A DNA stretch of 64,000 nucleotides from Rhodococcus oxybenzonivorans (GTDB lineage Bacteria > Actinomycetota > Actinomycetes > Mycobacteriales > Mycobacteriaceae). Below the pieces are notes generated by a model that did no database searches, had not been told where the DNA came from, and worked only from the letters and a program-made list of their open reading frames with translations. The DNA is taken from NCBI RefSeq assembly GCF_003130705.1, contig NZ_CP021355.1, positions 372,001-436,000 of the forward strand. Reading direction: 5' to 3'. A program made the translations under genes and the position numbers. Of this stretch, positions 46,065 to 55,197 are shown piece after piece (position 1 is the first letter of the stretch; each line of letters opens with the position of its first letter).

Positions 46065-46451
46065 CTACGCCCTCGGGGCGTCGGGGGCGGGCTGATGCAG
46101 CGCGGCAGGTGCTACGGAGGGATGCAACGGCGCCCCGCGCCGGTACAGAGCCGGGGCAGGCGGCCGAAGCGGAGCCGGGGGAGTGTGCGCGTCGTTCGAC
46201 GAGGATCGAGTGAACACCGGTGTCACCGGGGCGGGCGACGGGTGGGTCGACCCGTTCGAGGTGGCCGAGCCGACCGGGGTGGTTTGGTTCGCCGAGGCGA
46301 GCGGGGCGGCCGGGCGGGCGGTAGCGACGACGATTCGCACGCCGCGTTCACGGGCCAATTCCCGTGCCAGCGGGGTGATGATGTCCTTCGCGCCGACAAC
46401 CAGCTCGCCGGTCCCGGCGGACTCGACCGCGTCGACGCCGAAGACGGTCAT
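46065..46451 (-). CDS. Microcompartment-associated protein with Pro/Ala-rich tail
   Basis: 128 residues. The first 45 (DAVESAGTGELVVGAKDIITP, then LARELARERGVRIVVA) contain the ITPLARExAxERG pattern that recurs in microcompartment accessory proteins. The remaining 80 residues are Pro/Ala/Ser/Thr-rich and probably disordered. It overlaps the BMC-T gene by four bases. I see no catalytic motif. A scaffold or cargo-tethering role is inferred from position and composition. Confidence 0.6.
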   Translation of the reverse strand: MTVFGVDAVESAGTGELVVGAKDIITPLARELARERGVRIVVATARPAAPLASANQTTPVGSATSNGSTHPSPAPVTPVFTRSSSNDAHTPPAPLRPPAPALYRRGAPLHPSVAPAALHQPAPDAPRA

Positions 46452-47083
46452 CGCCGGGCCTCCTCAATCCCCTCGAGAGATTCGAGGGCGGCGACCGCGG
46501 CATCGCGGGCGGTCGCCACTTCGCTTTCACTGCCGGCCAGGAACAGACGACCGAACCGGCCCACGGCGCGGATCTCGATGACATCGATGTCGGCGGCCTT
46601 TTCCGCTTCGTTCGCGGCCAGCGCCACATACGCTGCGGGGGAAACTTCCATGACGAACAGGCTCGACCCCGGCATCAGGAGCGTGCCCTTGCGCCACTTG
46701 TTGAGCAGCTGCGCCTGGTATCCGTGCACGTTGGTGATGAACTGGGTCGAGGCAACGACCGGCTTGATCCGGTCGGTTTCCTTCATGCCGAGCGCGTCGA
46801 GCACAGCCTCGCCGGCCGCCAGGACATCCGCCTGATGCTCGGAGTGGATCTCGAGCAGGCCGAATTCTCGCTCGATGATCTGCAGGGCGGGCCGCACACT
46901 GGATGACTTCAATGCGATGTCCGCCGCCCGGAATACCTCATTACCCGGGGCCATCTCGACGAACAACTCTGACATGCCAGCCAACGGCGGGTCGCCGGGA
47001 CTGGTGGCAGCGACGTGCGCCGCACACTGCGGCTGCATTCGATCGATGAATGCGTATGTCCGGAGTGTGGCTGTGCCTGTCAT
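46448..47083 (-). CDS. BMC-T trimeric shell protein (tandem BMC domains)
   Basis: 211 residues from ATG 47083. Two BMC folds in tandem: residues about 5-100 (LRTYAFIDRMQPQCAAHVA and LFVEMAPGNEVFRAADIAL) and 100-211 (IKPVVASTQFITNVHGYQAQ, LFVMEVSPAAYVALAANEAEKAADIDVIEI, GRLFLAGSESEV). Resembles EutL/PduB-type shell trimers, which form larger gated pores. Its stop overlaps the small accessory gene and its start overlaps the EutJ-like gene, all in one operon. Confidence 0.85.
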   Translation of the reverse strand: MTGTATLRTYAFIDRMQPQCAAHVAATSPGDPPLAGMSELFVEMAPGNEVFRAADIALKSSSVRPALQIIEREFGLLEIHSEHQADVLAAGEAVLDALGMKETDRIKPVVASTQFITNVHGYQAQLLNKWRKGTLLMPGSSLFVMEVSPAAYVALAANEAEKAADIDVIEIRAVGRFGRLFLAGSESEVATARDAAVAALESLEGIEEARR

Positions 47084-47889
47084 GACGCGTACCTCGCGAT
47101 TCCCAATGGAGTGATGAGCAGCGCGTGCGGATAAGCCCGCACGCGCCGCCCCAGGTATTTGCTGATGGTCGTATCGGCGCCCGGAAGCATCAGAGCGCCC
47201 CCGGCGAGATGAAGGTCGAGGTGTTCGGCACCTCGGGTCAGATCCCGTATCGAGGAGCCGATCCTCTCGATTCCCGGCCGTAGGATGGCGAGGTAGTCGC
47301 CGGAACCGGCGCGCTTGCATTCCTCGGCTTCGGCGACGGTGACCCCCAAGGCGCCGGCGAGAATGAGGTCCAGGTGGTGTCCCCCGCCGGGCCGGTCATC
47401 GAGGGCAGTCAATTGCCCGGATTCGAAGACCCCCACCCCGGTTGAGCCGCCACCGACGTCGATGACCACCCCGTCGTTGACCTCGAGGGTCTTGTTGGCC
47501 GCGCTGACCTCGTCGACCAAAGTGACCTCGTCGAAGCCTGCACTCTCGAGGACGAACCGGCAAGCCCGGCTGTCGGCCTCCCCGATGCACGGGGGAAAAG
47601 CGGTGGCCGCATTGACCAGCTCGATCTCCAGTTCGGCCTCGGCGGTGGCCTTGAGTTTGCGTACCGCGGCAGCCGCTGCGGCGAAGTCCACCACGACACC
47701 GTCACGGATGGCGGCGGTGCGATCGAAATCGATCCACACCGGTCGGCCCGCGGCATCGACCACGGTGATCACACAGGTAGCGGTCCCCAAGTCGATGCCG
47801 GTGCGCAGATCACCGTCGTGATCCGTTCTGGCAGAACGGATGTGCTGGTGCGCCTCCTCGAGTGTCTGCGCGATCTTCTCGGAAGACAT
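47080..47889 (-). CDS. eutJ: EutJ-like Hsp70-fold protein of the microcompartment
   Basis: 269 residues from ATG 47889, sharing one base with the stop of the aldehyde dehydrogenase. Actin/Hsp70 ATPase motifs: RTGIDLGTATCVITVVD (phosphate 1), GVVIDVGGGSTGVGVFE (phosphate 2) and a late LAGGALMLPG (adenosine). No substrate-binding C-terminal domain. EutJ of ethanolamine operons has the same length and build and is thought to be a chaperone for cargo. Symbol given by family, not by experiment. Confidence 0.88.
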   Translation of the reverse strand: MSSEKIAQTLEEAHQHIRSARTDHDGDLRTGIDLGTATCVITVVDAAGRPVWIDFDRTAAIRDGVVVDFAAAAAAVRKLKATAEAELEIELVNAATAFPPCIGEADSRACRFVLESAGFDEVTLVDEVSAANKTLEVNDGVVIDVGGGSTGVGVFESGQLTALDDRPGGGHHLDLILAGALGVTVAEAEECKRAGSGDYLAILRPGIERIGSSIRDLTRGAEHLDLHLAGGALMLPGADTTISKYLGRRVRAYPHALLITPLGIARYAS

Positions 47890-49265
47890 CAGTCGAACAC
47901 TCCACGCCACGGCCGGGCCTCGTGAGCGATGCGCTTGATGTTCACCAGGTGCAGCGGGGTGACGTTGTCCGAGCAGATCGACCCGCTCCAGGTTCCGGTA
48001 CCGATCTGGAAGGAGGGATCGACGTTCGTCGAATACCCCATCCCACCGAAGAGGGCGGGGGTGTTGACGACGATGCGGCCGGCCGGCAGTTCCCCGAACT
48101 TGGCCACCACCGTCGGATCGGAGCTGTGCACGGCCACGGTATGGCCCTCACCACCGAGCGCCAGGATCTCCCGGCAGCGCCGCCACCCGGCCTGGTAATC
48201 CGCCTCCCGGTAGATGGTCAGCACCGGACCGAGGATCTCCCGCGAGAGCAGTGCGTGGTCGCCGACCTCGGTCATCTCCGCGGCCAGTACCTTCGTCGTC
48301 GCCGGGACGGTGAACCCCGACATCTCGGCCAGCCGGACCGCGGACTGACCCACCGCGTTCGCGCGCAGTCCGCCGCGCTCGTCGAACAGAGTCTTCGTCA
48401 ACGCGGTCTGCTGGTCCGGGGTCAACCAGGCGGCACCGGCGCGGGAGAGTTCCCCGACGAACCGGTCAGCGACAGCGGTGGCGACCACGACGGATTGCTC
48501 GGCGACACAGGCGGTGCCATTGTCGAAGGACTTCGAGGTCACGATCATCGTCGCGGTCTCGGCGAGATCGGTCACCGACGAATCGACGTACGCCGGGACG
48601 TTCCCCGCGCCGACCGCAATGGTCGGTTTGCCGCTCGAGTAGGCGGCGGCGACCATGGCGGGACCGCCCGTGGCAAGAACCAGACGGACATCTCCGTGCC
48701 GCATCAGCTCCCGGGTCGCCTCCAGGGTGGGCTGCTGCAGGCAGGAAACCAGACTCTCCGGGGCACCGGCACGCACCGCCGCCTCCGCCATGATCTCCGC
48801 CGCCCGGGCAGAGCATCGCGCCGCCCGCGGGTGCGGCGCATGCACCACGGCGTTTCCCGCCTTGACCGCGGCCAGGCTCTTGAACAACACGGTCGCAGTG
48901 GGGTTGGTGACCGGAATGATCGCAGCGATCACGCCCATCGGCGACCCGACCGCGGTGACCTTGTTCTCCTCGTCGGCCCAGAGCACGCCGACCGCGCGGC
49001 GCTCGAGCATCCACTCCGCCACGAAACCGGTGTTGAACCGGTTCTTGATGATCTTGTTCTCGTACACGCCGTAGCCGGTCTCGTCGACCGCCATCCGGGC
49101 GAGCTCTTCGGAAGCGGCGTAACCCGCCTTCGCCATGGCCCGGACGATGTTGTCGAGCCACTGCTGGTCGGCGCCTTCGATCGCGTCGAATGCCTTCTTC
49201 GTGGCGGAAACCTGCGCGCGAACATCAACCAGCGCCGCCAGGTCCGCGTCAAGCGTTGCTGTCAC
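47889..49265 (-). CDS. CoA-acylating aldehyde dehydrogenase (EutE/PduP-like)
   Basis: 458 residues. The nucleophile lies in SFDNGTACVAEQ (about residue 250), the acylating signature ATGGPAMVAAAYSSGKPTIAVGAGN precedes it, and PVTNPTATVLFKSL is in place. It converts an aldehyde plus CoA and NAD+ to acyl-CoA, the core reaction of catabolic microcompartments. The N-terminal helix begins directly with the enzyme core, so there is no obvious encapsulation peptide. Substrate unknown; no phosphotransacylase or kinase is encoded nearby to use the acyl-CoA. Confidence 0.93.
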   Translation of the reverse strand: MTATLDADLAALVDVRAQVSATKKAFDAIEGADQQWLDNIVRAMAKAGYAASEELARMAVDETGYGVYENKIIKNRFNTGFVAEWMLERRAVGVLWADEENKVTAVGSPMGVIAAIIPVTNPTATVLFKSLAAVKAGNAVVHAPHPRAARCSARAAEIMAEAAVRAGAPESLVSCLQQPTLEATRELMRHGDVRLVLATGGPAMVAAAYSSGKPTIAVGAGNVPAYVDSSVTDLAETATMIVTSKSFDNGTACVAEQSVVVATAVADRFVGELSRAGAAWLTPDQQTALTKTLFDERGGLRANAVGQSAVRLAEMSGFTVPATTKVLAAEMTEVGDHALLSREILGPVLTIYREADYQAGWRRCREILALGGEGHTVAVHSSDPTVVAKFGELPAGRIVVNTPALFGGMGYSTNVDPSFQIGTGTWSGSICSDNVTPLHLVNIKRIAHEARPWRGVFD

Positions 49266-49335
49266 GGTCTTCTACCTTCCATGGCTCGGTCCGGAGCGCA
49301 GACAGAGGTCGCTGCGCTCCGAGCGAGATCGATTC

Positions 49336-49659
49336 TCAAGCACCCTTGGGCTGAGTCAGGTTCGACAGCACACTCTCGGTTTCGTCGTGCGGGCGCGGGA
49401 TGACGTGCACCGAGACGACCTCGCCGGCCTTACCTGCGGCAACTGCGCCGGCATCGGTGGCGGCCTTGACTGCGCCGACGTCACCGCGGACCATCACGGT
49501 GACCAAGCCTCCACCGATCTCGCGGTGCCCGAGCAGTTGGACGTTGGCCGCCTTGACCATGGCGTCGGCTGCCTCGATCGCCCCGACGAGACCCTTGGTC
49601 TCGATCAGGCCGAGGGCGCCGGCGCCGCGGGCGGGCAGGGTGGTCTGAGTGGTTGCCAT
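49336..49659 (-). CDS. BMC-H hexameric shell protein 1
   Basis: 107 residues from ATG 49659, chosen because GGAGGAAAGACC stands directly upstream. The fold motif [20 protein letters not shown] and [22 protein letters not shown] is that of CcmK/PduA. The pore loop is REIGGGLV. An in-frame ATG at 49734 overlapping the BMC-P stop would add 25 disordered residues (see finding). Second gene of the operon. Confidence 0.95.
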   Translation of the reverse strand: MATTQTTLPARGAGALGLIETKGLVGAIEAADAMVKAANVQLLGHREIGGGLVTVMVRGDVGAVKAATDAGAVAAGKAGEVVSVHVIPRPHDETESVLSNLTQPKGA

Positions 49660-49730
49660 GGTCTTTCCTCCATTTGTGGTCTTGCTGGGTGAATCGACGG
49701 GTGGTGTGGACACTGCGTCAGTTTCTGTGG

Positions 49731-50018
49731 TCATTTCGAATACGTGACCTCACCGTGAGTGACGATCGTGTCCGCGATGGCGACGATCGCCTGGTCGACC
49801 GGGACACCGGTGGTGGCCTGGTCCACTCGTGCCGCGCTTCCGGACACAACCAGGACGACCTCGTCCTGCCCTGCACCGACGAGGTCGACAGCGGCATACC
49901 GCCCGCTCTCGCCATCTGATTCGGGGGCGATATCCTCGACGACCAGAATCGTCGTTCCCGACAGTTCGGGAACCTTGGCGGTGGACACCACCTGGCCGAC
50001 AACACGTGCAAGTCTCAC
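49731..50018 (-). CDS. BMC-P pentameric vertex protein (EutN/CcmL)
   Basis: 95 residues from GTG 50018; earlier in-frame starts exist to 50129, but the EutN/CcmL fold begins at [23 protein letters not shown]. Central ILVVEDI and [17 protein letters not shown], with [12 protein letters not shown] near the end, complete the OB-fold pentamer. It caps shell vertices. First gene of the minus-strand operon; the promoter must lie in 50019-50285. Confidence 0.9.
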   Translation of the reverse strand: MRLARVVGQVVSTAKVPELSGTTILVVEDIAPESDGESGRYAAVDLVGAGQDEVVLVVSGSAARVDQATTGVPVDQAIVAIADTIVTHGEVTYSK

Positions 50019-50285
50019 CGTGAGGACCGCCTTCTCTACTGGTCGCCGAAAACGAACGGGGATCGATGCACTCCCGCTCACCCCCTTGTGACCCGGGAGT
50101 GCATCGATGAGGACGCTACGGTGACGCACCCCACAAGGTCGTTATCTCTGCGGGACAGCTCTCGCCCGGGCAGTTATCCCACGAGGATGTGGCGGGGGCA
50201 TCTCGGCTTCGGCAAGGTGTGCGGTGACGAGGACCGCGTCGGGTAATCACACCGTGCGGCAACCGCCAGAGCCTAGGAGAGTCAG

Positions 50286-51281
50286 ATGATCGAAGACATC
50301 GACGCCGATTTCCACACCCCCACCAGCGACGATCCCACATGGACGGAGACGAACTTCTTCGGCTTCTACATCCCGGAAGCCACCCTGAACGTCGGCGTCT
50401 ATGCGCTGTTCCGACCGAACGCGGGCGTCGCGATCTCCACGATCGCCATGAACTCGAAGTTCGTGGAGGCGCCCTGGCAAGCCGAGTACTGGGACGCCCA
50501 GCACCACCTTCCGATTCCGGAACCCCGCAACCTGCGCGACTACCGTTTGAACAACGGCCTGCACGTGGTCTGCCGCGAGCCGAACCGGGTGTGGGACGTC
50601 GAGTTCGACAACGGTGACGACGTCTCGTTGGCCTTCCGCTACACCGCGATCGCCGACGCCTTCGACATTCACGACCCCAAACAGGATCCGATCGTCGCCA
50701 AGCAAGCCGACGAAGGCGTGTTTGCGTGGGGCGAGGCGTACGCCGGGCACTTCGACCAGTCGGGCCACTTCGTGGGTGAGGTGAACCTGCGCGGCAAGAA
50801 GTACGCCGTCGACTGCATCTCGACGATGGACCACAGCTGGGGTCTGCGCTCGGAGCACCAGGGGCACACCATGAGCTGGCTGCACGCGCACTTCTCCAAG
50901 GACTTCGCCATCCACGGAATCTTCGACTTCGATCCCACCGGTGGCCCCGACGCCGCCACCGAACTGACCCTCCAACACGGTTACGTCGTCGACAAGGGTG
51001 AGCTGTACGGGTTGGCCGCAGGCCGCGGCCGCACGATCCGCGAAGGATTCTTCGCGAAATCCGTCGAACTCGAACTCACCGACAGCGAGGGCCGAGTGTA
51101 CGAGCTCCAAGGCTTCGGGCGGACGAGTTTCCCCTGGCAGGCCGGCCCGGGCACGGTGGGATACAACGTGCTCGCCGAATGGCGTTCGGGAGCACAACGC
51201 GGGTGGGGCGAGATCCAGGACTTCATCGGCCCCCAGCAGTTGTGCAAGATCTACAGCGCGTCAGACGCGACCGGCAGCTGA
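50286..51281 (+). CDS. Lipocalin-like protein (DUF7064/7065 type)
   Basis: 331 residues without signal peptide. Two beta-rich halves with conserved NFFGFYIPEATLNVGVYA, VDCISTMDHSWGLRSEHQGH and ELQGFGRTSFPWQ resemble the CrtC/AttH lipocalin-like DUF7064/7065 proteins found near actinobacterial catabolic genes. It may bind a hydrophobic substrate or have a hydratase-like reaction; this is not established. It is read divergently from the BMC operon (spacer 50019-50285) and precedes the HAD gene by two bases. Confidence 0.7.
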   Translation: MIEDIDADFHTPTSDDPTWTETNFFGFYIPEATLNVGVYALFRPNAGVAISTIAMNSKFVEAPWQAEYWDAQHHLPIPEPRNLRDYRLNNGLHVVCREPNRVWDVEFDNGDDVSLAFRYTAIADAFDIHDPKQDPIVAKQADEGVFAWGEAYAGHFDQSGHFVGEVNLRGKKYAVDCISTMDHSWGLRSEHQGHTMSWLHAHFSKDFAIHGIFDFDPTGGPDAATELTLQHGYVVDKGELYGLAAGRGRTIREGFFAKSVELELTDSEGRVYELQGFGRTSFPWQAGPGTVGYNVLAEWRSGAQRGWGEIQDFIGPQQLCKIYSASDATGS

Positions 51282-51283
51282 CC

Positions 51284-52243
51284 GTGTGCCGACCAGAGCC
51301 GCCCCAGGCTGTGATCTTCGACCTCGACGGCACTCTCGTCCAGACCCGAGAGGCATCCTGGCGCGTTTTCGAAAAGATCAGTGCCGCACACCATCTCGGT
51401 GTCACAACACCCGAGCAGTTCTACGAGATGTTCGCCAACAACTTCTTCGTCTCCCTGCGCGGTCTCTGCCGAGATGCCGAGCACGCGCAGGTGGTCGAGG
51501 AGGACTTCATGCGCAGCCTCGGCGCCGACTACGCCCCGCTGATGATCCCCGGCATGGTCGACGTCGTGAAATCGCTGGTGCCACATGCGACACTGGCTGT
51601 TCTGTCGTCGAACTCGACGGAAGTCATCCGCAGAATCCTGCGCAAGAACAAGCTCGAGTACTGCTTCGGGCACGTGTTCGGTGGCGACGTCGAACCCGAC
51701 AAGGCCAAGGGCATCGAGCGGTTCCTCGACGACGCCGCTCAGGGCTCTGGTCGGCGCTGCCAGGCGTTCTACGACGAATCGGCGACCGGCGGTGCGGTCC
51801 CTGCTGGGGCGACCGCCATCATCACCGACACGGTCGGTGATGTCGAAGCGGCAGTGAGGGCCGGGATCCGTGCGGTCGGAGTCGCCTGGGGCATGCATAC
51901 CGAAGAGCAACTACTCGCCGCGGGCGCGGAGTTCGTCGCGATTTGGCCGCAGGAAATTTTGGCGCATCTATTCGCCTATGCTCCCGAGACATCGACATGC
52001 GCGTGCCCGGCCTCACCGGTCGTAGCGTTGCCGCCGCAGGAGGTGCCGGCGCGGGTGCAGCGCAGAACTTCCGGAGCGAAGGCCTTACAAGCACGAATCA
52101 CTGCGCACCGGCCGCCGGCGACACAAAATTCGCAGCCGCACGCGACCTCTGTCTCGGCGCCCAGGGCAGAGCCGTTGGTCAACGGCACCGAATCCGCCGC
52201 GGACAACGAACTGCTGCTCGCCGTGCGGTTGGCGATGCCATGA
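51284..52243 (+). CDS. HAD-superfamily phosphatase with long C-terminal extension
   Basis: 319 residues from GTG 51284, two bases after the previous stop. HAD motif I is VIFDLDGTLV (Asp-x-Asp at about residues 13-15), motif II near VLSSNS, motif IV near ITDTVGDVEAAVRAG; it resembles phosphoglycolate phosphatase-like enzymes. Residues about 240-300 are Ala/Pro/Thr-rich, and the end, NELLLAVRLAMP, could form an amphipathic helix. A flexible linker plus terminal helix is how microcompartment cargo is targeted. The stop overlaps surE by four bases. Confidence 0.85.
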   Translation: MCRPEPPQAVIFDLDGTLVQTREASWRVFEKISAAHHLGVTTPEQFYEMFANNFFVSLRGLCRDAEHAQVVEEDFMRSLGADYAPLMIPGMVDVVKSLVPHATLAVLSSNSTEVIRRILRKNKLEYCFGHVFGGDVEPDKAKGIERFLDDAAQGSGRRCQAFYDESATGGAVPAGATAIITDTVGDVEAAVRAGIRAVGVAWGMHTEEQLLAAGAEFVAIWPQEILAHLFAYAPETSTCACPASPVVALPPQEVPARVQRRTSGAKALQARITAHRPPATQNSQPHATSVSAPRAEPLVNGTESAADNELLLAVRLAMP

Positions 52244-53049
52244 GGCGCCGACCACATGTACTGGTCACCAACGATGACGGGATCGACGCGCCAGGGTTGC
52301 TCGCTCTCGCTCATACCGCATGCGAGCAGGGGTATGACGTCACGGTCGCCGCTCCTCACCGTCAAGCCAGCGGTTGCGCCGGCGGTCTGACGATGTTCCT
52401 GGTCGACGAGCGCATCGAGGTAAGCCATCGTCGGCTGCCGGGTCTACCTGGAGTGGAGGCCTATGCTGTGGCGGCGCATCCGGGCATGATCGCACTCGCT
52501 GCCGTGCTCGGCCGTTTCGGCCCGGTGCCCGACCTCGTGCTGTCCGGTATCAACGAGGGTTCGAACCTTGGTGCAGCGGTGCTGCATTCGGGCACGGCCA
52601 GCGCGGCAATGGTCGCCGGAGTCCACGGCGTGACCGCGCTGGCGGCATCGCTGCACCTGGACTTCGAGATCGAACAGCCCGCGGCGGTCGGCGCCGCACG
52701 TCACTGGGACACCGCCGCGGCCGTGGTCGACGCGATCTTGCCGAACATCATGAGCGCGGATGCCGGATCGGTGTTCAACCTCAACGTGCCCAATCTGCCC
52801 GGTGAGCAAGTGCGACCTCTGGTCGCGGCGCCGTGGACGCTCGCCGGCACGGCACCAACCCTGCTGCCGTTCATCGCCGCCTTCGATCGGCACGCCGATG
52901 CGTTGCCGGTACAGGACCTGCCGTCCCCAGATATCACCATCGTCGAGGGCTCCGACATCGCGCATGTGCGCGGCGGTCACCCCACGCTGTCACTGCTCCG
53001 ATGGAACGGCGACACGGCGATCGAGTGGGTCGACAGCGTGCTCACCTAG
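52240..53049 (+). CDS. surE: SurE-family 5'-nucleotidase/phosphatase
   Basis: 269 residues from ATG 52240 (ATGA overlap). The family signature VTNDDGIDAPGLLAL is at residues about 9-23; DLVLSGINEGSNLGAAVLHSGT and the late INLNVPN-like FNLNVPNLPGE are in place. SurE removes phosphate from nucleoside monophosphates and small metabolites with a divalent metal. With the HAD enzyme it gives two phosphatases inside a microcompartment locus, which suggests a phosphorylated intermediate. Confidence 0.88.
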   Translation: MRRRPHVLVTNDDGIDAPGLLALAHTACEQGYDVTVAAPHRQASGCAGGLTMFLVDERIEVSHRRLPGLPGVEAYAVAAHPGMIALAAVLGRFGPVPDLVLSGINEGSNLGAAVLHSGTASAAMVAGVHGVTALAASLHLDFEIEQPAAVGAARHWDTAAAVVDAILPNIMSADAGSVFNLNVPNLPGEQVRPLVAAPWTLAGTAPTLLPFIAAFDRHADALPVQDLPSPDITIVEGSDIAHVRGGHPTLSLLRWNGDTAIEWVDSVLT

Positions 53050-53066
53050 TTCCATCATTCACCGTA

Positions 53067-53112
53067 ATCGTCGAGATCCCCGTGGCTGTCACAGCCACGG
53101 GACCTCGACGAT
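53067..53112. terminator. Bidirectional terminator between surE and BMC-H2
   Basis: ATCGTCGAG (53067-53075) pairs with CTCGACGAT (53104-53112), and the inner CCGTGGCTGT with ACAGCCACGG: one long interrupted hairpin between convergent genes. Confidence 0.75.
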
Positions 53113-53128
53113 GTGGTCCCGTATGGCG

Positions 53129-53419
53129 TCAGTTGACCGGGGGAATCGCGGCCGACAGCACGTCCTCGGTATCACCGTGCGGGCGAGCGATGACATGCGA
53201 GGTAGCCAGTTCCCCGGTTTCGCGGGCGGCAACGACGCCCGCGTCGACCGCGGCCTTCACCGCTCCGACATCACCGCGCACCATGACCGTGACCTGGCCA
53301 TTTCGCAGAGTGCGGTAACCCACCAACTCCACGTTGGCAGCCTTCACCATCGAGTCGGCCGCTTGGATCGCTCCGACCAGCCCCACCGTTTCAATCAGAC
53401 CAACAGCGCCGAAACTCAT
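53129..53419 (-). CDS. BMC-H hexameric shell protein 2
   Basis: 96 residues; AAGGAGG precedes the [35 protein letters not shown] and [24 protein letters not shown] match BMC-H. The pore loop is TLRNGQV, thus an Arg-Asn-Gly at the pore instead of the Gly-Gly-Gly of shell protein 1. Its own transcription unit, 3.3 kb away from the other shell genes. Confidence 0.94.
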   Translation of the reverse strand: MSFGAVGLIETVGLVGAIQAADSMVKAANVELVGYRTLRNGQVTVMVRGDVGAVKAAVDAGVVAARETGELATSHVIARPHGDTEDVLSAAIPPVN

Positions 53420-53613
53420 TGGCCGGCCTCCTTCGCGTTCGTTATGCGATGTCCATCACATCCAGAGCCGACGTTAGTGGCGGCTACCGCAGTGGTCGCT
53501 ATCCCGCAGGGATATAACCTGCGTCAAATTATCGCTACGGGAGAAGGGGTCATGCAGTAGCAACACCATTAGGTTAAGAGGCATTAACTGAATCTGCGAA
53601 GTGATGAGGCGTG

Positions 53614-55191
53614 ATGCTAGGCAATGACCCGAGCAACAGGATTGAGCACACCAAATTGGTGGACGAGCTGCGGTCGAAGCTGGCCGTTGCGGCTCTGGGC
53701 GGTAGTGAGAAGTCGCGCGAGCGGCACGTGAGCCGGGGCAAGTTGCTCCCGCGCGATCGAGTAGACACCCTGCTCGACCCCGGAAGCCCGTTCCTCGAGA
53801 TCGCCCCGCTCGCGGCGAACGGCCTGTACGACGACGAATGCCCCGGTGCGGGTGTGATCGCGGGGATCGGTCGGGTGTCCGGCCGGGAATGCGTGATCGT
53901 GGCCAACGACGCCACGGTCAAGGGCGGCACGTATTACCCGATGACGGTGAAGAAGCACCTGCGGGCGCAGGAGATCGCACTGCAGAACCAGCTGCCGTGC
54001 ATCTATCTCGTCGACTCGGGTGGCGCGTTCCTGCCCCGGCAGGACGAGGTGTTTCCCGATCGCGAGCATTTCGGCCGGATCTTCTACAACCAGGCGACGA
54101 TGAGCGCGCAGGGCATCCCGCAGATCGCGGCGGTCCTCGGCTCCTGCACGGCGGGCGGCGCTTATGTGCCCGCGATGAGCGACGAGGCGGTCATCGTCCG
54201 GAACCAGGGCACGATCTTCCTGGGCGGTCCGCCGCTGGTGAAGGCCGCGACCGGTGAGGTCGTCACCGCGGAAGACCTCGGCGGCGGAGACCTGCACTCG
54301 AAGGTGTCGGGAGTGACCGATCACCTCGCCGAAGACGATCAGGACGCGCTGCGGATCGTGCGCAACATCGTCGCCACGCTCGGACCGCGCGCCGCGCGTG
54401 CGTGGGATGTGATCAGCGCCGTCCCCGCGTCGGCGCCGCAGGCCGAGTTGTACGACGTGGTCCCGACCGACCCGCGCACCCCGTACGACGTTCACGAGGT
54501 CATCGGCCGCATCGTCGACGGCGGGACCTTCCAGGAGTTCAAGGCCGAGTACGGCAAGACGCTGGTCACCGGTTTCGCGCACATCGAGGGTCATCCCGTC
54601 GGCATCGTCGCGAACAACGGGGTGTTGTTCGCCGAGTCGGCGATGAAGGGTGCCCACTTCATCGAACTGTGCGACAAACGCAGGATTCCGCTGCTGTTCC
54701 TGCAGAACATTGCGGGCTTCATGGTCGGCCGCGACTACGAGGCGGGGGGCATCGCGAAGCACGGCGCGAAGATGGTGACCGCGGTGGCCTGTGCCCGGGT
54801 TCCCAAGCTGACTGTCGTGATCGGCGGCTCCTACGGGGCGGGCAACTACTCGATGTGCGGGCGGGCGTACTCCCCGCGTTTCCTGTGGATGTGGCCGAAC
54901 GCGCGAATTTCGGTGATGGGCGGTGAGCAGGCGGCGTCGGTGCTCTCGACGGTGCGCAGCGAGCAGCTCGACAGTGCGGGCAACCCGTGGTCGGCGGAGG
55001 ACGAGGAGGCGTTCAAGGCGCCGATCCGCGAGCAGTACGAGGCGCAGGGCAACCCGTACTACTCGACCGCCCGCCTGTGGGACGACGGCATCATCGATCC
55101 CGCCGATACCAGAACTGTTCTCGGGCTGGCTCTTTCGGTGTGCGCGAACGCACCGCTCGAACCGGTCTCCTACGGCGTTTTCCGGATGTGA
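53614..55191 (+). CDS. accD1: Acyl-CoA carboxylase beta (carboxyltransferase) subunit, MCC-like
   Basis: 525 residues. Carboxyltransferase halves around [55 protein letters not shown] and [22 protein letters not shown] are those of methylcrotonyl-CoA carboxylase-like AccD1. It carboxylates a branched unsaturated acyl-CoA using biotin-CO2 from the alpha subunit encoded six bases downstream. Start GTG 53611 or ATG 53614. Symbol given by family similarity; a paralogous chromosomal leucine-degradation cluster is likely elsewhere in the host. Confidence 0.87.
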   Translation: MLGNDPSNRIEHTKLVDELRSKLAVAALGGSEKSRERHVSRGKLLPRDRVDTLLDPGSPFLEIAPLAANGLYDDECPGAGVIAGIGRVSGRECVIVANDATVKGGTYYPMTVKKHLRAQEIALQNQLPCIYLVDSGGAFLPRQDEVFPDREHFGRIFYNQATMSAQGIPQIAAVLGSCTAGGAYVPAMSDEAVIVRNQGTIFLGGPPLVKAATGEVVTAEDLGGGDLHSKVSGVTDHLAEDDQDALRIVRNIVATLGPRAARAWDVISAVPASAPQAELYDVVPTDPRTPYDVHEVIGRIVDGGTFQEFKAEYGKTLVTGFAHIEGHPVGIVANNGVLFAESAMKGAHFIELCDKRRIPLLFLQNIAGFMVGRDYEAGGIAKHGAKMVTAVACARVPKLTVVIGGSYGAGNYSMCGRAYSPRFLWMWPNARISVMGGEQAASVLSTVRSEQLDSAGNPWSAEDEEAFKAPIREQYEAQGNPYYSTARLWDDGIIDPADTRTVLGLALSVCANAPLEPVSYGVFRM

Positions 55192-55197
55192 ACGGAC

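Noticed and set aside
47862..49403. Plus-strand frame of about 513 residues opposite the acylating aldehyde dehydrogenase
   Set aside because: Antisense shadow; the minus strand encodes an ALDH with intact active site.
41782..53419. RMM-type (aminopropanol) microcompartment
   Set aside because: No aminopropanol kinase, phospho-lyase or amino-alcohol dehydrogenase is seen beside the shell genes.
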